Shown here in pieces: positions 7,409-15,563 of a stretch of DNA of 32,837 nucleotides (positions are counted from its first letter, which is position 1; each line of letters begins with the position of its first letter). A program made the translations under genes and the position numbers. A model generated the notes under the pieces. That model saw nothing but the letters and a program-made list of their open reading frames with translations. It was not told the origin of the DNA and did not search any database. Origin of the DNA: Hyphomicrobiales bacterium (GTDB lineage Bacteria > Pseudomonadota > Alphaproteobacteria > Rhizobiales > Methyloligellaceae); NCBI GenBank assembly GCA_022361215.1, contig JAKSBI010000799.1:1-32837 (forward strand), in the 5' to 3' direction.

Positions 7409-8039
7409 TTGGAGAAGAGCCGAGGTCTAGCAGCAACGAATTAGGGATCTTTGATTTTCAGGAAGTAAGTTTCGTGTAACGTTGAATCAATCGCGACTCA
7501 AAATTGCTTACAAATTTATATACCCTTGAATCTCAGCCAGTACGCCGTTTCAATAGCAAAGATCGGTATGCGGACTATGAATGGCGAATTCTGCCTTGCC
7601 GCGCCGGCGGCGGGGGTGGCCCTGGTGCAGAGTGGCCGGCCGCCGGCCTGGAATGGGCGACGGGACCGGACGGCGGCGCCGAGTTTGCGGCTCGGATGCC
7701 GGGTCTGCCGCCCTTTCTCAACAAAGCTCAAATGCAGCCCCGGCGACCGGATAAATCGTCGACTAACGCCGATATCAAGCCATTCAATGGCTCGTTAACG
7801 GCTCGATCATTGACTGTTAACTATTTTGAAACTTTTTCGGACACAAGAATACCAATCTATGATTCGTGAAGAAGATAAGCCTAGATCCATTTTCGAATGG
7901 TTCCAGGGAATATCCCATCGGCAAAATTCGATTTTCGGATGATATAATGACACCATAAAGTTGAAAAAATACCCAAATAAATATAATATCGGCTTCGAAT
8001 CACCTTCGCCATCCGCTTCAATGCCGCCGAGCCTAACAA
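7409..8039. other. Gene-free, AT-rich upstream region of the autotransporter
   Basis: About 630 bp hold no gene I can support; open frames here show no recognisable protein and conflict with each other. The segments 7440-7520 and 7800-8030 are much richer in A and T than the surroundings, while 7590-7690 is GC-rich. A promoter-like pair lies near the right end and is listed separately. Confidence 0.6.
7961..7989 (+). promoter_or_regulatory. Candidate promoter of the autotransporter gene
   Basis: TTGAAA at 7961-7966 and TAATAT at 7984-7989 are 17 bp apart; an overlapping TATAAT at 7982-7987 gives 15 bp. Transcription would begin about 45 nt before the ATG at 8040. The hexamers stand in AT-rich DNA where chance matches are common, so confidence is moderate. 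Confidence 0.45.
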
Positions 8040-11000
8040 ATGCTGGATCACTCCGATCGAGTAGGTCGATGGAGGTCTGTTCGTGCACGAGTACAGCACA
8101 TTGTAAAGTCGATCGACTCAAAAATAGAATCTAACTATCAAGCCTATTTGTTCATTCTATCGTTGGCGCTTTTTGCCTCGCCGTGCGGCGGGGCCAAGGC
8201 CGACATTATCGTGGACGACAACAATTCCGCCGGCCAGTTCCAGATAGTGACCGCGCCGGGCAACTATACACAGACAATAAATTTGATCGACGATAGTGGG
8301 TTTGCCATCGAGGTCGATTCCACCAATGGCCCGAATGGAATATTGAGAATAAGGTCTGGCGCGATCGTCGCCACCGATGGAAATTCAGCCCTGATAGTGA
8401 GGTCCGGCACGGAGGTATCCCATGTCGATATTCAGGGGGTGCTGCTCTCAACTCTTCAAAATGCGATAAACACTGCTTCCAACTCCACGATTACGACATT
8501 TACGAATTCCGGGACGATTCAGGCGGATAGTACAGGTGCTGCCGCTGCATTTTTTGGCGGAACCGTCACGAATTTCGCCAATACCGGCTCGATCCAGCAT
8601 TCGACCGGATCGGCGGGACTGGTCATCGACAATGCGACAACCCTGACCAACGACACGACCGGCACCATTTCCAGCGCTGGTTTCATGGCCGTTCGCCTCG
8701 GGTTTTCCAATCCCGCTACGATCGGGTCGTTCACCAACAGGAACCTGATCAGTGGCGGCACCATCGGCATCGAGCTTGGACGGCAGGCGGGATCGACGGC
8801 GGGTATCACCAACAGCGGCACGATCACCGGTGGAGTGGATGGCTTGCTGGTCAAGCAAGGCTCGGAGCTTACCTTCTTCGATAACACCGGCGGTGTGATC
8901 CAGTCGACGGGGGCCAGCGGCGCCGGGCTCCATTTGAGCGAAGATCAGGATATCTCGATCACCAATGCCGGGACTCTTCGCAGCACGTCCACGGGGAACG
9001 GTCTGCTGCTGGATACGGAAGGCCAGACGAGAGACTTCACCAATAGCGGTACGATCTCCTCCGATTTCGGCACGGCCATTGTCGCCGAGGCGGCCATGAC
9101 CGGCGACACCGACGGCTTCGTCAACAGCGGCACCATCACCGGCGGCGGCGGTATCGCCATCGACGCCAGGGATGCGTTCCGGCTGACCAACAGCGGCGGC
9201 ATTACGGGAGATATCAGCCATACGACCGCCGGTGTCTTGACCGTCAAGCAGACAGGCGGCTGGATCGACGGCGACATCACGTCGACAGCGGATGCCGCCC
9301 ATGACCTGGAATTCGGCGGGGGCACGATCACCGGCAACATCGTCCTCGACGGCACCACCGCCAATACCTTCGCGCTGAACGGCGCGATCGTCCTCGGCGA
9401 CGTCGATTTGGGCGACGGCGCCGCTCACACGGTCAGCCTGAGCGAAGGCAGCATCAGCGGCGCGCTGGATATCGGCTCGGGCACCACGGCGCTGACCATT
9501 CATGCCGCGGCGGGAGACACCGTCACGATCGGGTCGCTGGCCACCGACAGCACGACGACGACGAACATCGGTGGCGCGGGCGATGTCCATATCACCACCT
9601 TCACGGTCGACGGCGCCGTCAACCAATCGGCGGGTACGCTGTCGGCGACCGCCCTGTCGATCGGCCCGGGGGGAAGCTTTACCCAGTCCGGTGCCAGTGT
9701 GCTCAACGTGCCGGTCGTCAATCTGAACGGCGCCGCGACCTTGAACCTGAACGGCACGACGGCGCGCGTGACGGGCGCCATCTCGGGCACGGTGGACTCG
9801 CAGGTCTTCGTCAACGGCACCTTCACCAGCGAAGGCACCATCGATGTCGGTCACTTCGAGATCGCCGATGGCGGCGTGTTCAACATGGCCCACGACGTCA
9901 CCGTGACCTCGCCGACCACCTTCGCCAACCTCGGCACGCTGGTGATCGAGGCCGGGGACACGGTGACGGTCACCGGCAATTACACGCAAGGCGCCGATGG
10001 GGTGCTCCAGACCAACGTGGCGAACGACACGGCCTTCGGAAAGCTCGTCGTCACCGGCACGGCGACCCTGCCCAGCAACGCCAGGATCCACGTGAATGTG
10101 GCCGATGCGGATTTCGGCTTCACGGCCGCCGAGATGCGGAATGTCGTCAGCGCCGGCACGCTCGTCTCGGACGGCACGTTCGTCGTCACCGACAATTCGA
10201 GCCTGTTCGACTTCCAGGCCGTCGTCTCGGGCAGCGCCGTCGACCTGTGCCTGGCGGCGGCTGGAAGAAGCTGCGGCGACGGTTCGAGCACCGGCGTGCT
10301 CGACGCCGTGGTCGCCAACGGCAACGAGCCGGGCGTTGGAGCCGCGGTCGTGTTCGACGATCTCATAGACGCTTTCGTTGCCGACGGCACCAGCGGCAAT
10401 AGCGGCATGGACGATGTCATCGGGCTTCTCGGGGCCTTGGGCACGCAGCGCGACGTGAGCGATGCAGTCTCGCAGACCCTGCCGCTGCTCGCCGGGAGCG
10501 CCGCCATCCCCGTCAAAGATGCACTGTCCGGCACGCGCCGCATCGTCCGATCCCGGCTGAGCGACAACGGCGGGCGTCCCATGAGAGACCTCACCCTTGC
10601 GGACAAGCACATCTGGGTCACCGGGTTCGGCACGCGCCACGACTACGACGGTCGCCGGGGCGTCACCGGTTACGATGGCAGTTCCGCGGGGCTGGTGATC
10701 GGCGCCGACGGCAACATCGGCGCCCGCACCGAGCTGGGCGTCGCCTTCGCCCATAGCAGCACGGATATCGACAGCGACACCAAGCTCAACTCGGCCGACA
10801 TCGACACCTATCAATTGATCGGCTATGGGCGCTACGCCCTGAGCGGCACGACGGAGGCCAGCTTCCAAATCGGCCTGGGGTGGAGCGAAACCGACGGCAA
10901 GCGGACCATTGCCTTCGTCGGCGGCGCTCCGGTCGCCCGCTCGAGCTACGACAGCGCGAGCGTCCATCTGGGCGGCGGCATCGGCCGCACCATCGAGATC

Positions 11001-11426
11001 GACGGCGCAACGCAGTTCGTCCCCTCCATGCGCGTCGATTACACCCGCCTCGAAAGCGACGGCTACACCGAAACGGGAGCCGGCGCGCTCAACATAGACG
11101 CGGCGTCGGACCGTCTGACGGCCCTGGAGCTGGGGGTGGGCGGCGAGCTGCGCTTCCGGATCAACGACAAGGTCGGATTGATCGCCAGCGTCGACCTTGC
11201 CTACGATACCCTCAACGAGCGAGCGGCGATAACCGGCAAGTTCGCTGGCGGCGGCGGCGCTTTCGTGACACGCGGAATCGACCCCGGTCCCTGGATCGGG
11301 CATGCGGGTCTCGGGCTGCCCATCACGCTGGACAATGGCGCGAGGATCGCTGTCCGCTACGACCTCGAGGCGCGCGACGATACTGGCAATCACACCGCTT
11401 CCGTGACGTTTCGCCGGAGGTTCTGA
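8040..11426 (+). CDS. Type V secretion autotransporter with beta-helical passenger
   Basis: This 1128-residue protein begins with a basic N-terminal extension of about 33 residues, then a hydrophobic core (36-47) and a cleavage-like AKA/DI site near 54, resembling a long autotransporter signal. The passenger (about 55-840) is Thr/Ser/Gly/Asn-rich, with at least nine turns of the type TNSGTI or FANTGSI between residues about 150 and 400, typical of right-handed beta-helix adhesins. A linker with two Cys residues (near 735-745) precedes the autotransporter beta-domain (about 853-1128), which starts at HIWVTGFGTRHDYDG and ends in RRF with the expected terminal Phe. It is likely a surface or secreted adhesin; the target is unknown. 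There is no clear ribosome-binding site before the ATG, so the start could be slightly different. The first 400 bp are less GC-rich than the rest. Confidence 0.9.
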   Translation: MLDHSDRVGRWRSVRARVQHIVKSIDSKIESNYQAYLFILSLALFASPCGGAKADIIVDDNNSAGQFQIVTAPGNYTQTINLIDDSGFAIEVDSTNGPNGILRIRSGAIVATDGNSALIVRSGTEVSHVDIQGVLLSTLQNAINTASNSTITTFTNSGTIQADSTGAAAAFFGGTVTNFANTGSIQHSTGSAGLVIDNATTLTNDTTGTISSAGFMAVRLGFSNPATIGSFTNRNLISGGTIGIELGRQAGSTAGITNSGTITGGVDGLLVKQGSELTFFDNTGGVIQSTGASGAGLHLSEDQDISITNAGTLRSTSTGNGLLLDTEGQTRDFTNSGTISSDFGTAIVAEAAMTGDTDGFVNSGTITGGGGIAIDARDAFRLTNSGGITGDISHTTAGVLTVKQTGGWIDGDITSTADAAHDLEFGGGTITGNIVLDGTTANTFALNGAIVLGDVDLGDGAAHTVSLSEGSISGALDIGSGTTALTIHAAAGDTVTIGSLATDSTTTTNIGGAGDVHITTFTVDGAVNQSAGTLSATALSIGPGGSFTQSGASVLNVPVVNLNGAATLNLNGTTARVTGAISGTVDSQVFVNGTFTSEGTIDVGHFEIADGGVFNMAHDVTVTSPTTFANLGTLVIEAGDTVTVTGNYTQGADGVLQTNVANDTAFGKLVVTGTATLPSNARIHVNVADADFGFTAAEMRNVVSAGTLVSDGTFVVTDNSSLFDFQAVVSGSAVDLCLAAAGRSCGDGSSTGVLDAVVANGNEPGVGAAVVFDDLIDAFVADGTSGNSGMDDVIGLLGALGTQRDVSDAVSQTLPLLAGSAAIPVKDALSGTRRIVRSRLSDNGGRPMRDLTLADKHIWVTGFGTRHDYDGRRGVTGYDGSSAGLVIGADGNIGARTELGVAFAHSSTDIDSDTKLNSADIDTYQLIGYGRYALSGTTEASFQIGLGWSETDGKRTIAFVGGAPVARSSYDSASVHLGGGIGRTIEIDGATQFVPSMRVDYTRLESDGYTETGAGALNIDAASDRLTALELGVGGELRFRINDKVGLIASVDLAYDTLNERAAITGKFAGGGGAFVTRGIDPGPWIGHAGLGLPITLDNGARIAVRYDLEARDDTGNHTASVTFRRRF

Positions 11427-11443
11427 GCTGGCGCCCCTGCGCG

Positions 11444-12307
11444 TCAGCGCGACGTCTTCTCCCGGATCAGGCCTTCCTGGGCGACCGAGGCGACGAGGGT
11501 GCCGTCGCGGGTGAAGATGCTGCCGCGGCAGAAGCCGCGCGCCCCGGCGGCGGCGGGGCTGTCCTGGGCGTAGAGGAACCAGTCGTCGGCCCGGAACGGG
11601 CGATGGAACCAGACCGCGTGGTCGAGGCTGGCGAGCATCAGCTTCGGGTCGAGCAGCAGGCGGCCATGGGCGATCAGCGCCGTGTCGAGCAGGGTGAAGT
11701 CCGAGGCGTAGGCGAGCGCGCACTGGTGCAGCGCCGGGTCGTCGGGCAGCGGCGCCGAGGCCCGCATCCAGACGTGCTGCGCCGGCGTCGCGGGCTCCTG
11801 CGAGAAATAGCGGGCCACCTCCACCGGGCGGATCTCGATGGGCCGCTCCCGCTCCCAGTACTTGCGGATGGCGTCCGGGAGCTGGTCCTTGAAGCGCGCG
11901 ATCAGTTCGGATGCGTTCGCCAGGCTCTCCGGCTCCGGCACGTCCGGCATCCCCGACTGGTGCGACAGGCCCGGCTCCTGCACCTGGAACGATACGGACA
12001 TGGAGAAGATCGCGGCGCCGTGCTGGATCGCCACCACCCGGCGGGTGGTGAAGCTGCGCCCGTCGCGGATGCGGTCGACCTCGTAGATGATCGGCACCGA
12101 CGGGTCGCCGGGCCGCAGGAAATAGCCGTGCAGCGAATGCGCGAAGCGGTCCTCCACCGTGCGCGCCGCCGCCACCAGCGCCTGGCCGATCACCTGGCCG
12201 CCGAAGACACGCTGCCAGCCGGCCTGGGGGCTGCGGCCACGGAACAGATTGTGCTCGAGCGTCTCCAGGTCGAGTATGGAGAGCAGGGTCTTGACGGCGC
12301 TGGTCAT
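11444..12307 (-). CDS. tesB: Acyl-CoA thioesterase II
   Basis: This 287-residue protein is TesB, a double hot-dog thioesterase that hydrolyses acyl-CoA to free fatty acid and CoA in the cytosol. Family blocks are all visible: FRGRSPQAGWQRVFGGQVIGQAL (about residues 22-44), LHGYFLRPGDP (59-69), the ALAYASDFTLLD segment that carries the catalytic Asp, SLDHAVWFHRPFRADDWFLY, and VASVAQEGLIR with the conserved Gln near the end. Length equals E. coli TesB (286). It converges on the autotransporter gene with a 17-bp gap and is divergent from the ubiH-type gene, with 80 bp between starts. Confidence 0.95.
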   Translation of the reverse strand: MTSAVKTLLSILDLETLEHNLFRGRSPQAGWQRVFGGQVIGQALVAAARTVEDRFAHSLHGYFLRPGDPSVPIIYEVDRIRDGRSFTTRRVVAIQHGAAIFSMSVSFQVQEPGLSHQSGMPDVPEPESLANASELIARFKDQLPDAIRKYWERERPIEIRPVEVARYFSQEPATPAQHVWMRASAPLPDDPALHQCALAYASDFTLLDTALIAHGRLLLDPKLMLASLDHAVWFHRPFRADDWFLYAQDSPAAAGARGFCRGSIFTRDGTLVASVAQEGLIREKTSR

Positions 12308-12387
12308 GGGCGGACGGCGTGCCCGCTGCCGGCCCTCGCGCGGGTGCGAGGCGGAGCGGCCCTTTGCGTGTTGAGAGAGCGGCAGGA

Positions 12388-13653
12388 ATGACGGAAAACG
12401 AACCGGTTGAAAAGCCCCAATCCGGTGACGCGCGTTTCGACGCGGTCGTCGCCGGCGGCTCCTTCGTGGGGCTCAGCCTGGCGCTGGCGCTCGCTAGATG
12501 CGCGCCCGCGGGGTTTCGGGTGGCGGTGGTCGACCGGGCGCCGCCGCGCGCGGCCGCGGGCTCGGACGGCCGCGCCTCGGCGCTGTCCGCGGCGAGCTGC
12601 CGGCTCCTGGAGGTGCTGGACGTCTGGCCGCGCCTGGCGGACGAGGCCCAGCCGATCCTGGACATCGACATCACCGACAGCCGCCTGACCGCGCCGGTGC
12701 GCCCGCTCTTCCTGCACTTCGACACCGCGCTCGAACGGGGCGCGCCCGCCGCCTACATGGTGGAGAACGCCCGGCTCGGCGAGGCCCTGGCCGCGGTCGC
12801 GGGCGAGACCGCAGGCGTCACGCTGCTGGCGCCGGAGACGGTCGACGGGTTCGACGTGGACCTGCACGGGGTTCGGGTGCGGCTCGGCGGCGGCGGGACG
12901 CTCTCGGGCCGGCTGCTGGTGGCGGCCGACGGGCGCCGCTCGGCGCTGCGCCGCCGGGCCGGCATCAAGACCATCGGCTGGAGCTACCCGCAGACCGGCA
13001 TCGTCACCACCGTCGCACATGAGAAGCCCCATGAGGGCCGCGCCGTGCAGCACTTTCTGCCGGCAGGCCCCTTCGCGATCCTGCCGCTCAGAGGCGACCG
13101 CGCCTCCCTGGTCTGGAGCGAGGAGCGCTCCGCCGCCGAGCGGATCATGGCCCTCGACGACGAGGGCTTCCTGGCCGAGCTGACGCGGCGCTTCGGGCAC
13201 AAGCTCGGGGGCCTCAGGCTCGCCGGCCCGCGCCAGGCCTATCCGCTCGATCTGCATATCGCGCGCAGCTTCGTCGCCGACCGTCTGGCGCTGGTCGGCG
13301 ACGACGCCCATGGCGTGCATCCGCTCGCCGGCCAGGGCCTCAATATCGGCCTGCGCGACGTGGCGGCGCTGACGGAGGTGGTGGTCGAGGCCCTGCGCCT
13401 CGGCCTCGATCCGGGCGGCGCGGCGGTGCTCGCCCGCTACGAGCGCTGGCGCCGCTTCGACAGCGCCTTCTCGGCCGTGGCCATGGACGCCCTCAACCGC
13501 CTGTTCTCCAACGACAGCGAGGCCCTGCGCGCCACCCGCGCCTTCGGCTTGAGCGTGGTCGACCGGCTGCCGCCCGTGAAGGACTTCTTCGTGCGCGAGG
13601 CGGCCGGGCTGACGGGCGACCTGCCGCGCCTCCTGCGCGGCGAGCCGGTGTGA
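12388..13653 (+). CDS. UbiH/UbiF/Coq6-family FAD monooxygenase
   Basis: This 421-residue flavoprotein is of the ubiquinone-biosynthesis hydroxylase family. The FAD-binding Rossmann motif VVAGGSFVGLSLALALAR lies at residues about 19-36, with Gly-to-Ser variation usual for the family. The middle DG-like motif is VAADGRRSALRR (near 175-187). The GDDAHGVHPLAGQGLNIGLRD block (about 303-323) is the hallmark of UbiH/UbiF/VisC members. The expected reaction is O2- and NAD(P)H-dependent ring hydroxylation in ubiquinone synthesis; alphaproteobacterial members (UbiH, UbiF, UbiL, UbiM) differ in ring position, so the exact step is left open. The open frame extends to 12319, but the ATG at 12388 is preceded by GGCAGGA and matches the family N-terminus. 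Confidence 0.9.
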   Translation: MTENEPVEKPQSGDARFDAVVAGGSFVGLSLALALARCAPAGFRVAVVDRAPPRAAAGSDGRASALSAASCRLLEVLDVWPRLADEAQPILDIDITDSRLTAPVRPLFLHFDTALERGAPAAYMVENARLGEALAAVAGETAGVTLLAPETVDGFDVDLHGVRVRLGGGGTLSGRLLVAADGRRSALRRRAGIKTIGWSYPQTGIVTTVAHEKPHEGRAVQHFLPAGPFAILPLRGDRASLVWSEERSAAERIMALDDEGFLAELTRRFGHKLGGLRLAGPRQAYPLDLHIARSFVADRLALVGDDAHGVHPLAGQGLNIGLRDVAALTEVVVEALRLGLDPGGAAVLARYERWRRFDSAFSAVAMDALNRLFSNDSEALRATRAFGLSVVDRLPPVKDFFVREAAGLTGDLPRLLRGEPV

Positions 13654-13737
13654 GCGTAGCGCTCCGGCTTGACGGCCGCGCCGGGCGCTTTCACTCTTAG
13701 GCCTCTTCGAGCGCCCATTGGAACAGGAGGATCGGCC

Positions 13738-14589
13738 ATGACATACGACGCCATAGAGGTTGTCCCCCTGACGGGCGCGCTGGGCGCCGAGGTGCGCGGG
13801 GTGGACCTGTCGCAAAGCCTGTCGAACCGGGTCAAGAGCCAGATCCATCAGGCCTTCCTCGACCACCTGATGATCTTTTTCCGCGATCAGACGCTGGAGC
13901 CCGAGCGGCATGTGGAGATCGCGCGCCAGTTCGGCAAGCCGGCCATCTACCCCTTCCTGAAGGGGCTCGATAGCGCGCCCGAGATCAACGTTCTGCTCAA
14001 GACCGAGGCCGACACGGTCAATTTCGGCGGCGTCTGGCATTCGGACACCGCCTACAAGGACTGCCCGGACATGGGCACGCTGCTCTATGCCCACGAGGTT
14101 CCGCTGGCGGGCGGCGATACGCTCTTCGCCAACATGTACATGGCCTACGAGGCCCTCTCCGACGGCATGAAGGCGATGATCGACGGGCTGGTCGCGGCCA
14201 ACAACTCCGACAAGTCCTACATCGGCGGCCGGGCCGCCGGCCTGCGCAAGCTCGAGGGCATGAAGGGCGACATGAAGGACCGGATCGACACCCTCGAGGC
14301 CGAGCATCCGGTCGTGCGCACCCATCCCGAGACGGGCCGCAGGAGCCTCTACGTCAATGCCGCGCACACGCTGCGCTTCAAGGACATGACGCAAGAGGAG
14401 AGCAAGCCGCTGATCGACTATCTCTGCGCCCACGCGGTGCAGCCCGAGTTCACCTGCCGGCTGCGCTGGCAGCCCGGCACGCTGGCGGTCTGGGACAACC
14501 GCTGCACCCAGCACTTCGCCGTCAACGACTATTCCGGCCACCGCCGGCTGATGCACCGGGTCACCATCGAGGGCGACCGGCCGCATTGA
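13738..14589 (+). CDS. TauD/TfdA-family Fe(II)/2-oxoglutarate dioxygenase
   Basis: This 283-residue enzyme has the TauD fold. VVPLTGALGAEVRGVDLS at the N-terminus is typical, the iron-binding His-X-Asp is H101 and D103 in WHSDT, the distal iron His is about H259 in CTQHFAVNDY, and the 2-oxoglutarate-binding Arg is in HRVTI near 273. It should couple oxidative decarboxylation of 2-oxoglutarate to hydroxylation of a small substrate. The family includes taurine, alkylsulfate and 2,4-D dioxygenases. No sulfonate transporter is adjacent, so the substrate is unknown. The ATG at 13738 has a strong AGGAGG about 8 nt upstream, which decides this start over the longer open frame. Confidence 0.92.
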   Translation: MTYDAIEVVPLTGALGAEVRGVDLSQSLSNRVKSQIHQAFLDHLMIFFRDQTLEPERHVEIARQFGKPAIYPFLKGLDSAPEINVLLKTEADTVNFGGVWHSDTAYKDCPDMGTLLYAHEVPLAGGDTLFANMYMAYEALSDGMKAMIDGLVAANNSDKSYIGGRAAGLRKLEGMKGDMKDRIDTLEAEHPVVRTHPETGRRSLYVNAAHTLRFKDMTQEESKPLIDYLCAHAVQPEFTCRLRWQPGTLAVWDNRCTQHFAVNDYSGHRRLMHRVTIEGDRPH

Positions 14590-14918
14590 GGCGCGGGTCG
14601 GGGCGGCCGAGCCTGCGACTGCTGCGCTATCGATGTTGCTATGAAGGGCCACTTCGGGGCGGACAGCGGAAGTCCCGCGGGGTCGCCCGATAGGCCAGGA
14701 ATGGCCCAAAGCTGTCATAGCATCCGCTGGAAACGTATGTAGGCACGACTCAGCTTAGGCGTAAGCTTGGAGCGTTCACACCACGCGTTTGATATGCTTT
14801 CACATATCAATACAGCTTCTCAATATGTGAAAATGCATCATTCTCTTGACGGTCTGCAGCTTGAGAATGATATGCTATCATACATCGAGAAATATGAATT
14901 GAGATATGAAAACAGATC
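14590..14918 (+). promoter_or_regulatory. hipBA upstream region with operator-like palindromes
   Basis: This gene-free stretch becomes AT-rich after 14780. TTGATATG (14789-14796) and its complement (14803-14810) form an 8-bp inverted repeat with a 6-bp spacer. TTTCACATAT (14798-14807) and ATATGTGAAA (14823-14832) form an overlapping 10-bp inverted repeat. An 18-bp element at 14791-14808 recurs at 14869-14886 with three mismatches, and a shorter related copy (GATATG then GATC) lies at 14903-14918, touching the start codon. TTGACG (14846-14851) and TATGCT (14871-14876) could be -35 and -10 with a long 19-bp spacer, the second inside the repeated element. This suits HipB-type autorepression by cooperative binding. 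Confidence 0.6.
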
Positions 14919-15563
14919 ATGAGCTACGGATCAGAGCATATCATCAAAGCGCTCAAAGAGGCGCGCACCGCCAAGGGGCTCAGCCAACGGGCTTTGAGCG
15001 CGCGTACCGGCGTGCCGCAAAGCCATATCTCAAAGATTGAGAATGGGACTATAGATATCAGGCTATCAAGCTTGATCGAACTGGCCCGTGCGCTTGATCT
15101 TGATCTCAAACTTGTGCCCCGCAAGGCCATCCCGGCGGTAGATAGCATCGTGCGCAGCACCACCTCGACCCCTGCTATCCCGAACCCAACAGTATTGCGG
15201 GAGCTCAACAAACTGAGTGACACAGTCGAAGCCGTTCGAACGATCTATCCTGATCTGAGCGCAATCAGGCAGCTTCATCAGTCGGTCACTGCCCTCAAGG
15301 CATTTCAGATCGATGAAGAAATGCTGAATGCCATCCGCAAATCGATGGAACCCATTGAACGGCAATTTGCACAAATCCAAAAGACGGCGGATGCGATAAA
15401 GACACTTCCGCTTGCTCAATTGTCGGAAGAAGAATTACAGGCGATAACCCGTGCTTCACGGGCGCTGCAACATTTACGCAACAACCTTGCTCGCATTCCT
15501 GAGCTGAGCTTGCCGCGTCCCGCCTATCGGCTGGAGCATGACGCGGAGGTTGATGATGGCTGA
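14919..15563 (+). CDS. HipB-like Xre-family antitoxin with long C-terminal extension
   Basis: This 214-residue protein has an N-terminal Cro/CI-type helix-turn-helix at residues about 8-62 (LKEARTAKGLSQRALSARTG, then PQSHISKIENG). The remaining 140 residues are mostly helical, with stretches such as LRELNKLSDTVEAVRTIY and SEEELQAITRASRALQHLRNNLAR that may form coiled coils. E. coli HipB is only 88 residues, so the extension is long, although alphaproteobacterial relatives of this size exist. It overlaps the hipA-type gene by 8 bp, which supports a translationally coupled pair. It is expected to neutralise the kinase and bind the upstream palindromes. Base composition is less GC-rich than the flanking genes. 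Confidence 0.85.
   Translation: MSYGSEHIIKALKEARTAKGLSQRALSARTGVPQSHISKIENGTIDIRLSSLIELARALDLDLKLVPRKAIPAVDSIVRSTTSTPAIPNPTVLRELNKLSDTVEAVRTIYPDLSAIRQLHQSVTALKAFQIDEEMLNAIRKSMEPIERQFAQIQKTADAIKTLPLAQLSEEELQAITRASRALQHLRNNLARIPELSLPRPAYRLEHDAEVDDG

Noticed and set aside
7504-7869. A 121-residue open frame in the AT-rich gap before the autotransporter
   Set aside because: It shows no ribosome-binding site, no known motif and mixed composition across its length, and other frames overlap it.
8448-12725. A 1425-residue open frame antisense to the autotransporter and tesB
   Set aside because: It runs across real genes on both strands, has no domain I recognise and an Ala/Arg/Gly-rich composition typical of antisense frames in high-GC DNA.
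13669-13697. A promoter between the ubiH-type and tauD-type genes (TTGACG with a poor -10)
   Set aside because: The -35 hexamer is good but no acceptable -10 lies at 16-18 bp spacing.
12304-14718. An 804-residue open frame antisense to the ubiH-type and tauD-type genes
   Set aside because: Both genes on the plus strand have intact catalytic motifs; the antisense frame has none.
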